A DNA stretch of 64,000 nt. Source: Chloroflexota bacterium (GTDB lineage: Bacteria; Chloroflexota; Anaerolineae; Aggregatilineales; Phototrophicaceae). The notes under the pieces were generated by a model. The model did not search any database. It was not told where the DNA came from and worked only from the letters and a program-made list of their open reading frames with translations. Shown in pieces: positions 1 through 8,595 of the stretch. The position numbers and the translations under genes were made by a program. The stretch lies in the NCBI GenBank assembly GCA_028875245.1, contig JAPPEU010000035.1, forward strand, positions 126,023 to 190,022. Reading direction: 5' to 3'. How positions within the stretch are numbered: position 1 is the first letter of the stretch; every line of letters starts with the position of its first letter.

Positions 1-2
1 GC

Positions 3-1124
3 GGCGGTCAATACGCTAAGCGCCTGCTGCCCTCGCAGCGGGAATCCGGCAAGTTCGCCCCGGTGCAATCGGCCTGGAAGCAGTTGGCATCTTATTTCCT
101 CGCGGTGACTGACGCTGTGGAGCACCTGTGCCAGGCCCTGCCCCACTATGAGAAACACCAAATGCCGGACTTCGCCGACCACAGCAGTGAAATCAAGGCA
201 ATTTGGCGTTCATTGGCCGATCTGCATGAACAGCTTGAACATTTCACGAACGCCCCCGAAGACAACGCGATATACGCGATAACCCCAGGCGACAGCCCGG
301 AAAGGCTGCAAACGCATATTTCACCATTGCACGTGGGTCCCATGATGGAGCAGTACCTCAATCAACGGATGGAGAGCATCATCCTGACCAGCGCAACATT
401 GACGACCCAAGGCAACTTCGACCATATTACGGAGAGGCTGTACACCGACGACTACCGTTCGGTCGCCCTGGATTCGCCTTTCAATTATCGCCAGTCCACG
501 CTGGTCTATATCCCGCAGGATATTCCCGAGCCCGGCCGGCGAAGCGGCTACCAGCGCATGGTTGAGCGCGGCGTCATCGCATTGGCGGATGAATTGCAGG
601 GCCGGGTGATGGTCCTCTTCACCAGTTACGCACAATTGCGGGAGACATCACGCGCGGTCACGCCTCGCCTCGCCCTCGGCGATATCCTTGTCTACGATCA
701 GAGCTTCGGCGGCAGCCGCGAAGCACTGCTCGAGAGCTTCAAGCGGGCCGAGAAAGCTGTGCTGATGGGAACGCGCAGTTTCTGGGAGGGCGTCGATATT
801 CCGGGCGCCGATCTCAGCGCGCTCGTCATCGCGAGGCTGCCCTTCGCTGTCCCTTCCGACCCGGTGTTTGCGGCGCGCGGGGAGACCTACAGCAACGCCT
901 TTGAGGAATACGCCGTGCCCGACGCGATTCTGCGCTTCCGCCAGGGATTCGGGCGTTTGATCCGCAGCCGCAGCGATCGCGGCGTCGTCGCCATCTTTGA
1001 CAGCCGCGTCATCAGCAAGCGTTACGGCGGCAGTTTTCTTGAATCCCTGCCCGATTGCACAGTACAATTCGGCAGCCTGGAAAACCTGCCGCAGGTCGCC
1101 TCCAACTGGATCGATGGCCGTTGA
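3..1124 (+). CDS. dinG: DinG/XPD-family ATP-dependent helicase, C-terminal part (5' end outside window)
   Basis: The frame is open to the first base of the window, so the true start lies upstream; the first in-frame GTG at 63 is not taken as the start. What remains is the second RecA-like domain of a superfamily 2 DinG-type helicase. Visible motifs in order are SATLTTQG, the motif IV-like RVMVLFTSYAQLR, SFWEGVDIPGADL with LPFAVPSDP (motif V region), and QGFGRLIRSRSDRG (motif VI with its arginine finger). Family members unwind DNA or DNA-RNA hybrids 5' to 3'. The Walker A half and any Fe-S cluster cysteines would be upstream and cannot be checked. The stop is followed after 9 bp by the next gene on the same strand. 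Confidence 0.88.
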   Translation, partial: GGQYAKRLLPSQRESGKFAPVQSAWKQLASYFLAVTDAVEHLCQALPHYEKHQMPDFADHSSEIKAIWRSLADLHEQLEHFTNAPEDNAIYAITPGDSPERLQTHISPLHVGPMMEQYLNQRMESIILTSATLTTQGNFDHITERLYTDDYRSVALDSPFNYRQSTLVYIPQDIPEPGRRSGYQRMVERGVIALADELQGRVMVLFTSYAQLRETSRAVTPRLALGDILVYDQSFGGSREALLESFKRAEKAVLMGTRSFWEGVDIPGADLSALVIARLPFAVPSDPVFAARGETYSNAFEEYAVPDAILRFRQGFGRLIRSRSDRGVVAIFDSRVISKRYGGSFLESLPDCTVQFGSLENLPQVASNWIDGR

Positions 1125-1133
1125 GCGCTGATT

Positions 1134-1481
1134 ATGAAAACGCCAGCCGGGCGCGAGTGCCCGCATTATTACGCCGATCACAATCGCCATACGCGGGACA
1201 TTGAGGAGTGCCGCCTGGCCAAGAGCAATCCCGATTCCGAACAGTGGCATCCCAAGGATTGCGCCAAATGTCCTGTTCCCGATATCGCGCTTGCGAACGC
1301 CAGCCCAGACACGAAGCTCGTGCTCACCATCCGGGCGGGCTTCCTCGGCTTCGTCCGCCGCGTCGAAGTTGAGGCGATCTGCTTGAAAAACGGCGAGAAG
1401 GTGGACCCCTACGTCGGCTGCCCGGATGACCACCCCGGGCTTGACATCTTCCGCCAGGCCTTGGAAGGCAGCGATGATTAA
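1134..1481 (+). CDS. Conserved Cys-rich small protein of unknown function
   Basis: A 115-residue protein that I do not recognise by name. Four cysteines sit in the N-terminal half at about residues 9, 26, 43 and 46 (the last pair as CAKCP), with His residues nearby (HYY, DHNRH), a pattern that could bind zinc or a metal cluster. Two more Cys lie near the C-terminus, in an EAICLKNG stretch and in VGCPDDHPGLD. It starts 9 bp after dinG and overlaps the HAD-DinB gene by 8 bp (ATGATTAA), so the three are probably one transcript. Metal binding is inferred from spacing only. Confidence 0.75.
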   Translation: MKTPAGRECPHYYADHNRHTRDIEECRLAKSNPDSEQWHPKDCAKCPVPDIALANASPDTKLVLTIRAGFLGFVRRVEVEAICLKNGEKVDPYVGCPDDHPGLDIFRQALEGSDD

Positions 1482-2637
1482 GGCCGTCCTGCTCGACCTG
1501 GACAATACGCTGCTGCATAATCCCGATCGACTTTGGGCCGCCGCCTTTCGCGAACAGTGGGACCGGTGCTTCGCCGAGCGTTACGCCATCGACGGCGCTT
1601 CCGCGGCCCTCCGCGGCGCCATTCATCGCCTGAATGGCGAGCGGGCCGCATACCGTACGAACGCCGCAGCCATGCTTGACGCGCTGTCCCTTGAGTTGCC
1701 CCTGGCAAGAGACGACCTTTCCGCCGCGCTCGCCGGCTTCTATAAAGGCGCATACCTGTGCCTGAGAGCCCTGACATCGCCCGTCGCCGAGGCTGTGGAA
1801 CTGGTAGAGAGTCTGCTCAATCAGAATCTGCTGGTCGCGATCGCCACAAATCCCTTATACCCGGCGGCCGCGATCGAAGAACGAATCGCCTGGGCCGGCC
1901 TGGCCGACTACCTGTCTGATTTCGCCTTCATCACCCACAGCGAAAACATGCACTTTGCCAAACCGAGCCCGGCTTATTTTGCCGAGACAGTCGCGCGCGT
2001 CGGCGTCGAGCCCGATGAAGCTTTGGTCCTTGGCGACAGCGTTGTCAATGATATCGCTCCGGCAGAGGCCATTGGCCTTCACGCCTGGCGCGTCGACAGC
2101 GATAATGTTCTCGGCGGCGTAATCGATCATGTTCGACAGCTCAATTGGCGGGAAGCTTATCATTCGCGTCAGCTGCAATACAGCATGATACTGCCGCAAT
2201 ACAGCGGTAACATCGCGGCGCTCTACGGCCTTCTGGCAGAGGTGAAGCCGCATCAATGGCATCAGCAGCCGGACCCGAATGAATGGTCCATCATGCAAAT
2301 CCTCTGCCATTTGTGGCAGTCAGAGACCAGCGTGCATTTCCAGCGCCTGAAGACCATACTAGCGCAAGATGATCCATTTATCGCCGCGCCGGCGCCGCCC
2401 GGCCCGCATATTCCGCCCTGCCATGATGATGGCTATCATGTCATGCGCTGCTTTCACGACGCGCGTGAAGACACCATCCAGCTCTTGTCGCGATTGGCGC
2501 CTCATCAATGGCAGCGCCCGGCCCGGCACAGTATCTTTGGATTGACCAATTTCTTGGAGATGGCGCATTTCACCGCGCAGCACGACCGCCTGCATATCAC
2601 GCAGCTTTGCCAAACCTTGGGCAAATGCGCCGACTGA
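1474..2637 (+). CDS. HAD-family hydrolase fused to a DinB-like domain
   Basis: A 387-residue two-domain protein. Residues 1 to about 230 carry the haloacid dehalogenase motifs: LLDLDNTLL (motif I, nucleophile and acid/base Asp), AIATNP (motif II), AKPSP (motif III Lys) and VLGDSVVNDI (motif IV). Residues about 240-387 resemble DinB/DfsB four-helix proteins, with a region around NEWSIMQILCHLWQSE and a late AQHDRLHITQL, giving the scattered His residues that bind metal in that family. The ATG at 1474 is chosen because it overlaps the previous stop and begins directly with the HAD core; a longer frame upstream has no family support. Substrate unknown; a phosphatase role is likely from motifs. 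Confidence 0.85.
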   Translation: MIKAVLLDLDNTLLHNPDRLWAAAFREQWDRCFAERYAIDGASAALRGAIHRLNGERAAYRTNAAAMLDALSLELPLARDDLSAALAGFYKGAYLCLRALTSPVAEAVELVESLLNQNLLVAIATNPLYPAAAIEERIAWAGLADYLSDFAFITHSENMHFAKPSPAYFAETVARVGVEPDEALVLGDSVVNDIAPAEAIGLHAWRVDSDNVLGGVIDHVRQLNWREAYHSRQLQYSMILPQYSGNIAALYGLLAEVKPHQWHQQPDPNEWSIMQILCHLWQSETSVHFQRLKTILAQDDPFIAAPAPPGPHIPPCHDDGYHVMRCFHDAREDTIQLLSRLAPHQWQRPARHSIFGLTNFLEMAHFTAQHDRLHITQLCQTLGKCAD

Positions 2638-2678
2638 ACGCGGCTGCCCCCGATTCTCCGACGCGCGCCGAATTCAGT

Positions 2679-2706
2679 TTGACTAATGGCGTACTTACTG
2701 TACAAT
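2679..2706 (+). promoter_or_regulatory. Sigma-70 promoter for the polyprenyl synthetase gene
   Basis: TTGACT at 2679-2684 and TACAAT at 2701-2706 are separated by 16 bp, just after the HAD-DinB stop and about 46 bp before the polyprenyl synthetase ATG. Confidence 0.7.
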
Positions 2707-2752
2707 ACGTTTAGATAGTTCTGAACTTCACAATAATTATTTGGAGGCCGAT

Positions 2753-3700
2753 ATGTCCGGCGCAACAGTCGACCGCGTGAAGCTGAACGATTTGGTCGCT
2801 GACGGGCTGGCGGCTGTTGAGCGCGCCATGCTTGCGGTGACAGATAGCGATGTTGACATCTTGCGCGACGCCAGCCACCATATCCTGGACGCCGGCGGAA
2901 AAAGAATCCGGCCCCGCCTGCTGCTGCTCACATATCTGGCGCTCGGTGGGCGCGACCTCGACTATGTCAGCCGGCCGGCCGCCGCCATTGAATTGATGCA
3001 CACAGCAAGCGTCGTTCACGACGATATCAATGACCATGGCATTCTTCGCCGTGGCCGGCCATCGGTGAACGCGCTCTGGGGGCGGACTTTCGCTCTCTTG
3101 ACCGGCGACTTCCTGTTCACCGCGGTCTACGAATTGATGGCGCCCTACCATGACCTGAATATTGACCTGGCGCAGGCCGCGACCGCGTTGGTAGAGGGCG
3201 AAACGCTGCAAGCGAGCGCGGTCAAGAACAATGCCTTTACGCGCGAAGCCTACATGCAAATCATCGCCCGCAAGACCGCCGCTCTATTCCGCGCCGCCAG
3301 CACGATCGGGGCGAAACTGGCACGCGCCAACCAAACCGAGACCAGTGAACTGGCCGATTTCGGCTTTAATCTCGGCCTCGCCTTCCAAATTGTCGACGAC
3401 ATCCTGGATCTGGTGCAAGATGAGGCAAAGCTGGGGAAAAGCAGCGGCATTGACATTCCACAAGGTCGGGGCGTCGCCGTCGCGCTGGATGGCGCCAACG
3501 GCAGCGGCGGCACAAAAGTGATCGATTCGGTGGCCATGATTCGACAGAAACTGATGGAAGGCGATACGATCGAAAAGGCGCGCGGGCAGGCGAGCTTGCT
3601 CATTGACAGCGCAACGGCGAATTTGACGGTCCTGGATGACTCCCCCGCAAAATCAGAATTGGCGAAGCTGGCGCGGCAGGTTGTCGAGCGCGACAGTTGA
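2753..3700 (+). CDS. Polyprenyl (trans-isoprenyl) diphosphate synthase
   Basis: A 315-residue head-to-tail prenyltransferase that condenses isopentenyl diphosphate with an allylic diphosphate, making chains for quinones, carotenoids or lipid carriers. Visible motifs: GGKRIRPRL near residue 50, the first Asp-rich motif HDDINDHG after the ELMHTAS helix, GDFLFT, ARKTAALFR, and the second Asp-rich motif QIVDDILDL. The ATG at 2753 has GGAGG at 2743-2747, a 5-nt spacing; an in-frame TTG at 2741 is less likely. Product chain length cannot be told by eye. It has its own promoter. Confidence 0.93.
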   Translation: MSGATVDRVKLNDLVADGLAAVERAMLAVTDSDVDILRDASHHILDAGGKRIRPRLLLLTYLALGGRDLDYVSRPAAAIELMHTASVVHDDINDHGILRRGRPSVNALWGRTFALLTGDFLFTAVYELMAPYHDLNIDLAQAATALVEGETLQASAVKNNAFTREAYMQIIARKTAALFRAASTIGAKLARANQTETSELADFGFNLGLAFQIVDDILDLVQDEAKLGKSSGIDIPQGRGVAVALDGANGSGGTKVIDSVAMIRQKLMEGDTIEKARGQASLLIDSATANLTVLDDSPAKSELAKLARQVVERDS

Positions 3701-3785
3701 GCGGGAACTCGCTGCGGCGCTTCGAGGCCTGTATCATGGCGGTATGCGCTTTTTGAATTGAAGGCGCCACGCCACGAGGACCCCG

Positions 3786-5408
3786 ATGAAAGTAGCAAGC
3801 CTGCGTATAGTGCGTGAAATCGAGGCGGCCGCGAATCGCTCAGGCTTGAGCTACCAACAGATGATGCGGAATGCCGGCCGGGCTGCCAGCGGATATTTGC
3901 GGCGGCGCTGCGCCCTGGATTCGGCGACTCGAATTACATTCCTGATTGGAAAAGGCAACAACGGCGGCGACGGACTGGTGATGGCCAATGATCTGGCGAC
4001 TTCCACTGATGCCGTCATCGCTTTGTATCTGCTGGAGCCGCGAGCCGCAGCGGACGAGAACTTCCAAGCCGCCGCTTCCCTAGGCCTTTCACGAACGCAG
4101 GCGGCGGCGGACCCGGATGGACGGCTTTTGCGGGAGCTCGTCATCGGCGCTGACATCATCGTCGATGCCCTGCTTGGAATTGGCTTGCGTCTGCCGCTTC
4201 AAGGGCTGGCGGCATCGACGCTCAAAACAGTCAATGACTGTCTGCGCGAAATGGCGGCGGCGGCGCTGGATCAGGAGGGCCCTCAATCGAGTTTAACTGG
4301 ACCATCATCAACCAAAGCGCGCCCATACATCCTGGCGCTTGACTGCCCCAGCGGCATCAATTGCGACACCGGCGAGGCGGACGATCATGTCATATCCGCC
4401 GATTCGACGATCAGTTTTATCGCCGGCAAACCCGGCCTGTTCACTTTCCCGGCCGCCGGACACGTGGGCGAACTGACGATTTCGCGGATCGGCATTTCCG
4501 AGAAATTGCCGGAGCTGGATCAGATTAAGGCGACGGTGGTGGACCCGCGGCTCGCGACTGCCCTTTTGCCTCCGCGGCCGCTCTCCGGGCACAAGGGAAT
4601 TTTCGGCAAAGTCATGGTCGTCGCCGGCTCGCGGCGGTACATCGGCGCCATCGCGCTGGCGGGCGAGGCGGCGTATCGGGCAGGCGCGGGTCTGGTAACC
4701 ATCGCCTCCACGGCCAGGTTGATTGACATTGTCGCGGGGGGCCTCCGTGAGCCCACCTGGCTGCCGCTTGACGACGTGGACGGCTCCATCGCCGCCGGCG
4801 CTTCAGAAACTGTCATAGAGCAGGCGAACGGTTACAATGCCCTTCTCCTTGGCTGTGGCCTGGGCAGCCACGAAAGTACGCGGGCCTTTATGCGCGATCT
4901 TTTGGCGCGCGCTACCTTGCCCGGCCTGGTCATAGACGCCGACGGTTTGAACATCTTGGGCGAGCTCCCGCGATGGTGGCAAGCCCTGCCAGATGACACA
5001 ATCCTGACGCCTCACCCGGGCGAGATGGCCCGTTTAACCGGCAAAAGCGCGCAGGCGATCAACAGAAGTCGCTGGACAATTGCGCGAGAATGCGCCGCGA
5101 AATGGAATGTCGTTCTCGTCCTCAAAGGCGCGCATACACTAATCGCCGCGCCTGATGGCCGCGTCAGCGTCATTCCCATCAAGACGGACGCGCTCAGCAC
5201 TGCGGGCACTGGCGATGTGCTGGCCGGGTTGATCGCCGGCCTTCGCGGGCAGGGGCTCAACGCCTTTGACAGCGCGCGGCTTGGCGCCTATGTGCATGCG
5301 CTGGCTGGCTTAATGGCGGCGGAATCCCTGGGCAGCAGCCGCAGCGTCATTGCCGGAGATGTCCTGTCGATGCTGGGCCGGGCCTTTTCCCGCTTGGAAT
5401 CGCCCTAA
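3786..5408 (+). CDS. nnr: Bifunctional NAD(P)H-hydrate epimerase / ADP-dependent NAD(P)H-hydrate dehydratase
   Basis: A 540-residue fusion that repairs hydrated NAD(P)H. The N-terminal epimerase half (about 1-240) shows GKGNNGGDGLV, the VDALLGIG strand and ALDCPSGINCDTG. The C-terminal ribokinase-like dehydratase half (about 260-540) shows GHKGIFGKVMVVAGS, the GCGLG loop, DADGLNIL, TPHPGEMARL, VLKGAHT and the catalytic STAGTGDVLAG. Length and domain order match YjeF-type Nnr proteins. GAGGA lies about 6 nt before the ATG. Its 3' end overlaps by 4 bp the end of a convergent membrane-protein gene. Confidence 0.95.
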   Translation: MKVASLRIVREIEAAANRSGLSYQQMMRNAGRAASGYLRRRCALDSATRITFLIGKGNNGGDGLVMANDLATSTDAVIALYLLEPRAAADENFQAAASLGLSRTQAAADPDGRLLRELVIGADIIVDALLGIGLRLPLQGLAASTLKTVNDCLREMAAAALDQEGPQSSLTGPSSTKARPYILALDCPSGINCDTGEADDHVISADSTISFIAGKPGLFTFPAAGHVGELTISRIGISEKLPELDQIKATVVDPRLATALLPPRPLSGHKGIFGKVMVVAGSRRYIGAIALAGEAAYRAGAGLVTIASTARLIDIVAGGLREPTWLPLDDVDGSIAAGASETVIEQANGYNALLLGCGLGSHESTRAFMRDLLARATLPGLVIDADGLNILGELPRWWQALPDDTILTPHPGEMARLTGKSAQAINRSRWTIARECAAKWNVVLVLKGAHTLIAAPDGRVSVIPIKTDALSTAGTGDVLAGLIAGLRGQGLNAFDSARLGAYVHALAGLMAAESLGSSRSVIAGDVLSMLGRAFSRLESP

Positions 5409-5629
5409 CATTCCTCAGCCAGGCGCGCTCTGGCGGCACGCTTCGATTCTGCAAGGCTCGCTTCGATTTCCGCTTCCGCGCTGCCGGCGCCGAACTGGAG
5501 AATGTCTTTGCGGCGCACCGAGCCCCGATGCTTTATGTGCAAGAGCGCATAGAGCGCGCCGAGCAGCATGCCGAGCAGGATGCCGACAAAGGTCGCGTTT
5601 TCATCCAGCTTAGGGCGTTTGCCGCTCAT
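5405..5629 (-). CDS. Small single-TM protein, YtxH-like
   Basis: About 74 residues. A hydrophobic glycine-rich segment (FVGILLGMLLGALYALL) is followed by a basic patch and a charged, Ala/Glu-rich, probably helical tail. This resembles YtxH-type gas-vesicle/stress-related small membrane proteins, but similarity is only of form. The ATG at 5629 is preceded by a G-rich SD-like run; an in-frame ATG at 5653 would add 8 residues. It overlaps the end of the upstream membrane-protein gene, indicating co-translation. Confidence 0.65.
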   Translation of the reverse strand: MSGKRPKLDENATFVGILLGMLLGALYALLHIKHRGSVRRKDILQFGAGSAEAEIEASLAESKRAARARLAEEC

Positions 5630-6122
5630 CAGATTGATCCCCCCGCCCTTCATCGACGGTGACGAGGTTGTGGATGCGAATTAGTTCACGCAAGAAAGCG
5701 AGCAGACCCGTCAAGAAGCTCTTGATCTGTATCAGCGGGTCCACCGCATTGCTGTTGATGAATTGCGCCGTCGCCTTGCTCAGGCGCGTAGTCTCGCGCG
5801 CATTGTCCAGGATCGGCTTGACTTCTGTCTTCAGCATGATCAAAAAGCCGGCCGCTTGCAGCATCAGAATGGCGAAGGCGGTGATGACCAGGACGGCCTC
5901 AAGTATGAGGATGAGCAGCAAAATATCACGGAAAATCTGAATCAAGGGCGCCCAGGTTTCGGCTGCCGTGAGGGCGGCAACCATGGCGGCGGCCAGCAAT
6001 GCCAGAATGATAAGAATGCCTGCGATTGACGTCAGCTTGATCAGACGCGTGATTTTCGGCCCGGAAGATTCTCGAGATTCGCCAGCGACCAGCCCGCGCG
6101 AATCCACCTCGCTTTCGGCCAT
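5610..6122 (-). CDS. Two-TM membrane protein of unknown function
   Basis: A 170-residue protein with two strong hydrophobic segments (about 28-52 and 64-98), joined by a short loop, then a soluble amphipathic region including a segment rich in Thr, Ser and Asn that may form a coiled coil. The layout resembles DUF948-like proteins, but I cannot name the family. It sits in a three-gene minus-strand cluster, starting 2 nt after the stop of the upstream gene and overlapping the start of the YtxH-like gene. Confidence 0.7.
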   Translation of the reverse strand: MAESEVDSRGLVAGESRESSGPKITRLIKLTSIAGILIILALLAAAMVAALTAAETWAPLIQIFRDILLLILILEAVLVITAFAILMLQAAGFLIMLKTEVKPILDNARETTRLSKATAQFINSNAVDPLIQIKSFLTGLLAFLRELIRIHNLVTVDEGRGDQSDERQTP

Positions 6123-6124
6123 GA

Positions 6125-6403
6125 TCAGCGCCGCGACACCGGCGTCGTTGGCTCGGCCGTCAATACATGCGCGAAAATCAACAGACCGACGGCCGTGATT
6201 GACGCTGGAAGAAGATGAATGACCCCGATGCGCAGCAGATTAATCTCAACAAAGCCGCCGATGTATTGCCCCAACAGAAACCCCACCCAACTGGTGACGA
6301 CGAATAAGACCAGCCGGCGGGCATTCCCGCCCAGAACAACATGAAAGCCCAAGCCGTACATGGTGGCAATGACAAAAGCGAAAATGATCACGGGGTTTGG
6401 CAT
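6125..6403 (-). CDS. Three-TM small membrane protein of unknown function
   Basis: A 92-residue very hydrophobic protein, with helices at about residues 3-24, 29-53 and 60-83. No known motif is seen. It is the first gene of a minus-strand cluster of three small membrane proteins and is divergent from the SRPBCC gene. No clear promoter was recognised in the short divergent gap. Confidence 0.7.
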   Translation of the reverse strand: MPNPVIIFAFVIATMYGLGFHVVLGGNARRLVLFVVTSWVGFLLGQYIGGFVEINLLRIGVIHLLPASITAVGLLIFAHVLTAEPTTPVSRR

Positions 6404-6491
6404 CGTATTTGCGATTCAATTTTCCGATGGTAAAATCTTATGTTAGTGTAGCACATTATGCGTGTCCAGTCTCATCTCCCCGGCCCGACCC

Positions 6492-7709
6492 ATGAACCTC
6501 ATTGACCTTGAAATATTGATTCCAGCGTCACCGGAATTCATTTGGCGTTTCATGGGCGACTTGGCCATAAACCCTCAATGGCAGGAAGATGTGGTTTCGA
6601 TATCATTCCTGTCGACGCAGCGCGAGGGGCTAGGAACCCGCTGGCGTCATTCAACGGTCAAAGGCAGCGACGTCGTCGTAGAAGTCAGCGCCTGGTACGA
6701 TACTTTGGGTTATGAGTATCGTATCGTCGATGGAACAGCCTATAGCGAAAACAAGGGACGTATGCGCCTGCATGAAGTCTCGGACGGGACCCTGGTGCGC
6801 TGGACCTTTCAGTATGAACCGAGCGGCGTACTCGGTGGCCTGCGCAATACGATGCGCCTCAAGCGCGGCACAAGCAATCAGATCCAGGACAGCCTCAGAA
6901 ACCTGCACCAGCTTATCGTTCAGGAATCGGGCGGCATCTCCACGCATGAGGCGAAGGCGACCATGCAAAGCGCCCCCGACGTCAGTGAGCGGTCGAGCTA
7001 TCAACCGCGGCATCCCTCAGCCTTTCACGAACCGGCGGAAGACGATATCGCCGTCGATGAAGACACATCGCTTTCCGAGCGTCTGCCGCTCATGTATGAT
7101 CTGGATCTCGAGCCCGAAGCGATCAGCGCCGTGACCGATACGGATACCAAGCCGAACCCGGTCGTGTTGGGCGCTGGCATAGAGCTGGCGCCGACCGAAG
7201 AGCCGGTTCCCGTCTTGGATGACACGCGGCCGGTGGAGGTTGAAACATTCCTGGCGGAGCTTTCGCCACCCGCCGACGTCTTGCCAGCGGCCGATGTCTT
7301 GCCAGCGGCCGACGTCTTGCCGACAGCCGAGCCGGCGCCCTTGGAAGACCCGCAGCCGGAAAAGCAGACCGCTGCCGGAACGCCACCGCCCCCGGTGGAA
7401 AGCGAGGCCAAGCAGGGCGAAGACTCGGCCAATCTGAGTGTTTTCGAGATCTTTGGCTTGCAAAAACCCAGCGAAGCGCGCGCCCAAGCAGAGCCTGCAA
7501 GCGATACTTTTGATGATGTTCAAGAACTGATGCAAGGGCGGGAGAGTCGATTGGCGCCGGTCCCTGATATCGGCTCAGGGGACTCCGCAGCGGATCCAGC
7601 GCCTGAAAACAGCTCCCGTCAGCCGGACGAGCGCAGCGTGGGCAGCGGCATCTCCGGCTGGCGGCGCAGCGCCCGGCGGCGCCAAACGCGCTTGAGATCC
7701 CATTCCTGA
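6492..7709 (+). CDS. SRPBCC-domain protein with long acidic disordered tail
   Basis: About 405 residues. Residues 1 to about 150 look like a START/SRPBCC (polyketide cyclase-like) domain: DLEILIPASPEFIWRFMGD, then GLGTRWRH, DGTLVRWTFQYEP and a long C-terminal helix ending before QLIVQESGG. The remainder is low-complexity, rich in Pro, Glu, Asp and Ala, and ends in an Arg-rich tail (SGWRRSARRRQTRLR). It includes an 18-bp tandem repeat. Start is uncertain: ATG at 6492 sits at the domain edge but has no good SD, and a GTG at 6462 is possible. The tail may bind partners or nucleic acid; this is inference. Confidence 0.75.
   Translation: MNLIDLEILIPASPEFIWRFMGDLAINPQWQEDVVSISFLSTQREGLGTRWRHSTVKGSDVVVEVSAWYDTLGYEYRIVDGTAYSENKGRMRLHEVSDGTLVRWTFQYEPSGVLGGLRNTMRLKRGTSNQIQDSLRNLHQLIVQESGGISTHEAKATMQSAPDVSERSSYQPRHPSAFHEPAEDDIAVDEDTSLSERLPLMYDLDLEPEAISAVTDTDTKPNPVVLGAGIELAPTEEPVPVLDDTRPVEVETFLAELSPPADVLPAADVLPAADVLPTAEPAPLEDPQPEKQTAAGTPPPPVESEAKQGEDSANLSVFEIFGLQKPSEARAQAEPASDTFDDVQELMQGRESRLAPVPDIGSGDSAADPAPENSSRQPDERSVGSGISGWRRSARRRQTRLRSHS
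7272..7325 (+). repeat. 18-bp tandem repeat, three copies, inside the SRPBCC gene
   Basis: Three 18-bp units starting at 7272, 7290 and 7308 (unit begins GCCGACGTCTTGCC) keep the reading frame and encode ADVLPA repeated three times in the disordered tail. Copy number probably varies among strains. Confidence 0.9.
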
Positions 7710-7763
7710 TGAACGGTCTCCCTGACCGCGCCGGCACCGAGGCGGCGAGCGACGCCTGCCAAC

Positions 7764-7790
7764 GAAAAAACGTCCGCTTCTAACGGACGT
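7764..7790 (-). terminator. Intrinsic terminator after tRNA-His
   Basis: On the minus strand ACGTCCG and CGGACGT (7790-7784 and 7776-7770) form a 7-bp stem with a 7-nt loop, followed at once by a run of six T. It lies just downstream of the tRNA and would end the whole minus-strand unit running from sufC. Confidence 0.88.
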
Positions 7791-7808
7791 CATCGCTGAA
7801 TGCGCCTG

Positions 7809-7881
7809 GGTGGATGAAGGGGCTCGAACCCTCAACCGCCTGAACCACAATCAGGTGCTCTGCCATTGAGCTACATCCACC
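7809..7881 (-). tRNA. tRNA-His (anticodon GTG)
   Basis: A full cloverleaf can be drawn: acceptor GTGGATG/CATCCAC, D arm GCTC/GAGC, anticodon arm CCTGA/TCAGG with loop TTGTGGT (anticodon GTG), and T arm GAGGG/CCCTT with loop TTCGAGC. An extra 5' G (7881) opposite C73 (7809) is the G-1 identity element of tRNA-His. The 3' CCA is not fully encoded, so the tail must be added by CCA nucleotidyltransferase; such a gene is at 48.5-50.0 kb. It lies 18 bp after the methyltransferase stop, so may be cotranscribed. Confidence 0.97.
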
Positions 7882-7899
7882 ATGCTAAGGTCCAATATA

Positions 7900-8595
7900 T
7901 CATGCTTCGCGCGCCAAATCCAGCCTCTGCTTGCATTCCGCTTTCACTTCGGCAGAAACCTTCCTGAGCAGCACTATTTGAACCAGGCTGCCTTCCATGG
8001 GCAGCGTACATGCCTCCACCACCAATCCCGATGCGCGGAACAGCGCGCAGAGGTCCTCCTCGTTGATTGCGCCATAGGCCTGGCCGGAAAATCGATAGAG
8101 GCCGGTGATGAGTTTCTCGATGACTCCCTTTCCCGTCAGCAGGCCATGCAATACAATTGCCGCGCTGCCGTCGCCCTTCAGCACACGTTTAATCTCGGAC
8201 AAGGTTAGCGGATCGAAGATGAATGCTGTCGGAAAACTGCAAACCAGGGCGGCGATCGAAGCCGATTCGAAAGGCAGGCGAGCCGCTTCGCCCTGCAGCA
8301 GCGCGGGGCGCAAGCGATGCCGATTCAGCTTTCGCATGGCAAGCCGCCCCATATTGCGCGACAGATCCAAACCGATCGCGTGATAGCCGGCTTTTTGCAA
8401 ATCGATCTGCAAGTCGCCCGTGCCATGGGCCAGCTCAAGGACCGGGCCGGCGTCGGGCGCCGGCAGAAACTGAATCGCGCTCCGCTGCCAACTCCGCCAA
8501 CTGCCGAGTGAGACCGCGCGGCTGACGATGTCGTATGTGAAGGCGCATTCCTCGTAAAGAAGCCGAAAGCCGAAACGCCAGATAGCCCTTAGCAT
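7900..8595 (-). CDS. Class I SAM-dependent methyltransferase
   Basis: A 231-residue Methyltransf_11-type enzyme. Motif I is VLELAHGTGDL (about residues 52-62), followed by the acidic end of strand 2 in GLDLSRNM and a motif II region LPFESASIAALVCSFPTAFI, with a post-II helix SEIKRVLKGDG. The substrate cannot be told; UbiE/MenG-like or small-molecule methylation is possible. Its ATG overlaps the stop of the GDPD gene by 7 bp, and it ends 18 bp before tRNA-His. Confidence 0.88.
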   Translation of the reverse strand: MLRAIWRFGFRLLYEECAFTYDIVSRAVSLGSWRSWQRSAIQFLPAPDAGPVLELAHGTGDLQIDLQKAGYHAIGLDLSRNMGRLAMRKLNRHRLRPALLQGEAARLPFESASIAALVCSFPTAFIFDPLTLSEIKRVLKGDGSAAIVLHGLLTGKGVIEKLITGLYRFSGQAYGAINEEDLCALFRASGLVVEACTLPMEGSLVQIVLLRKVSAEVKAECKQRLDLAREA

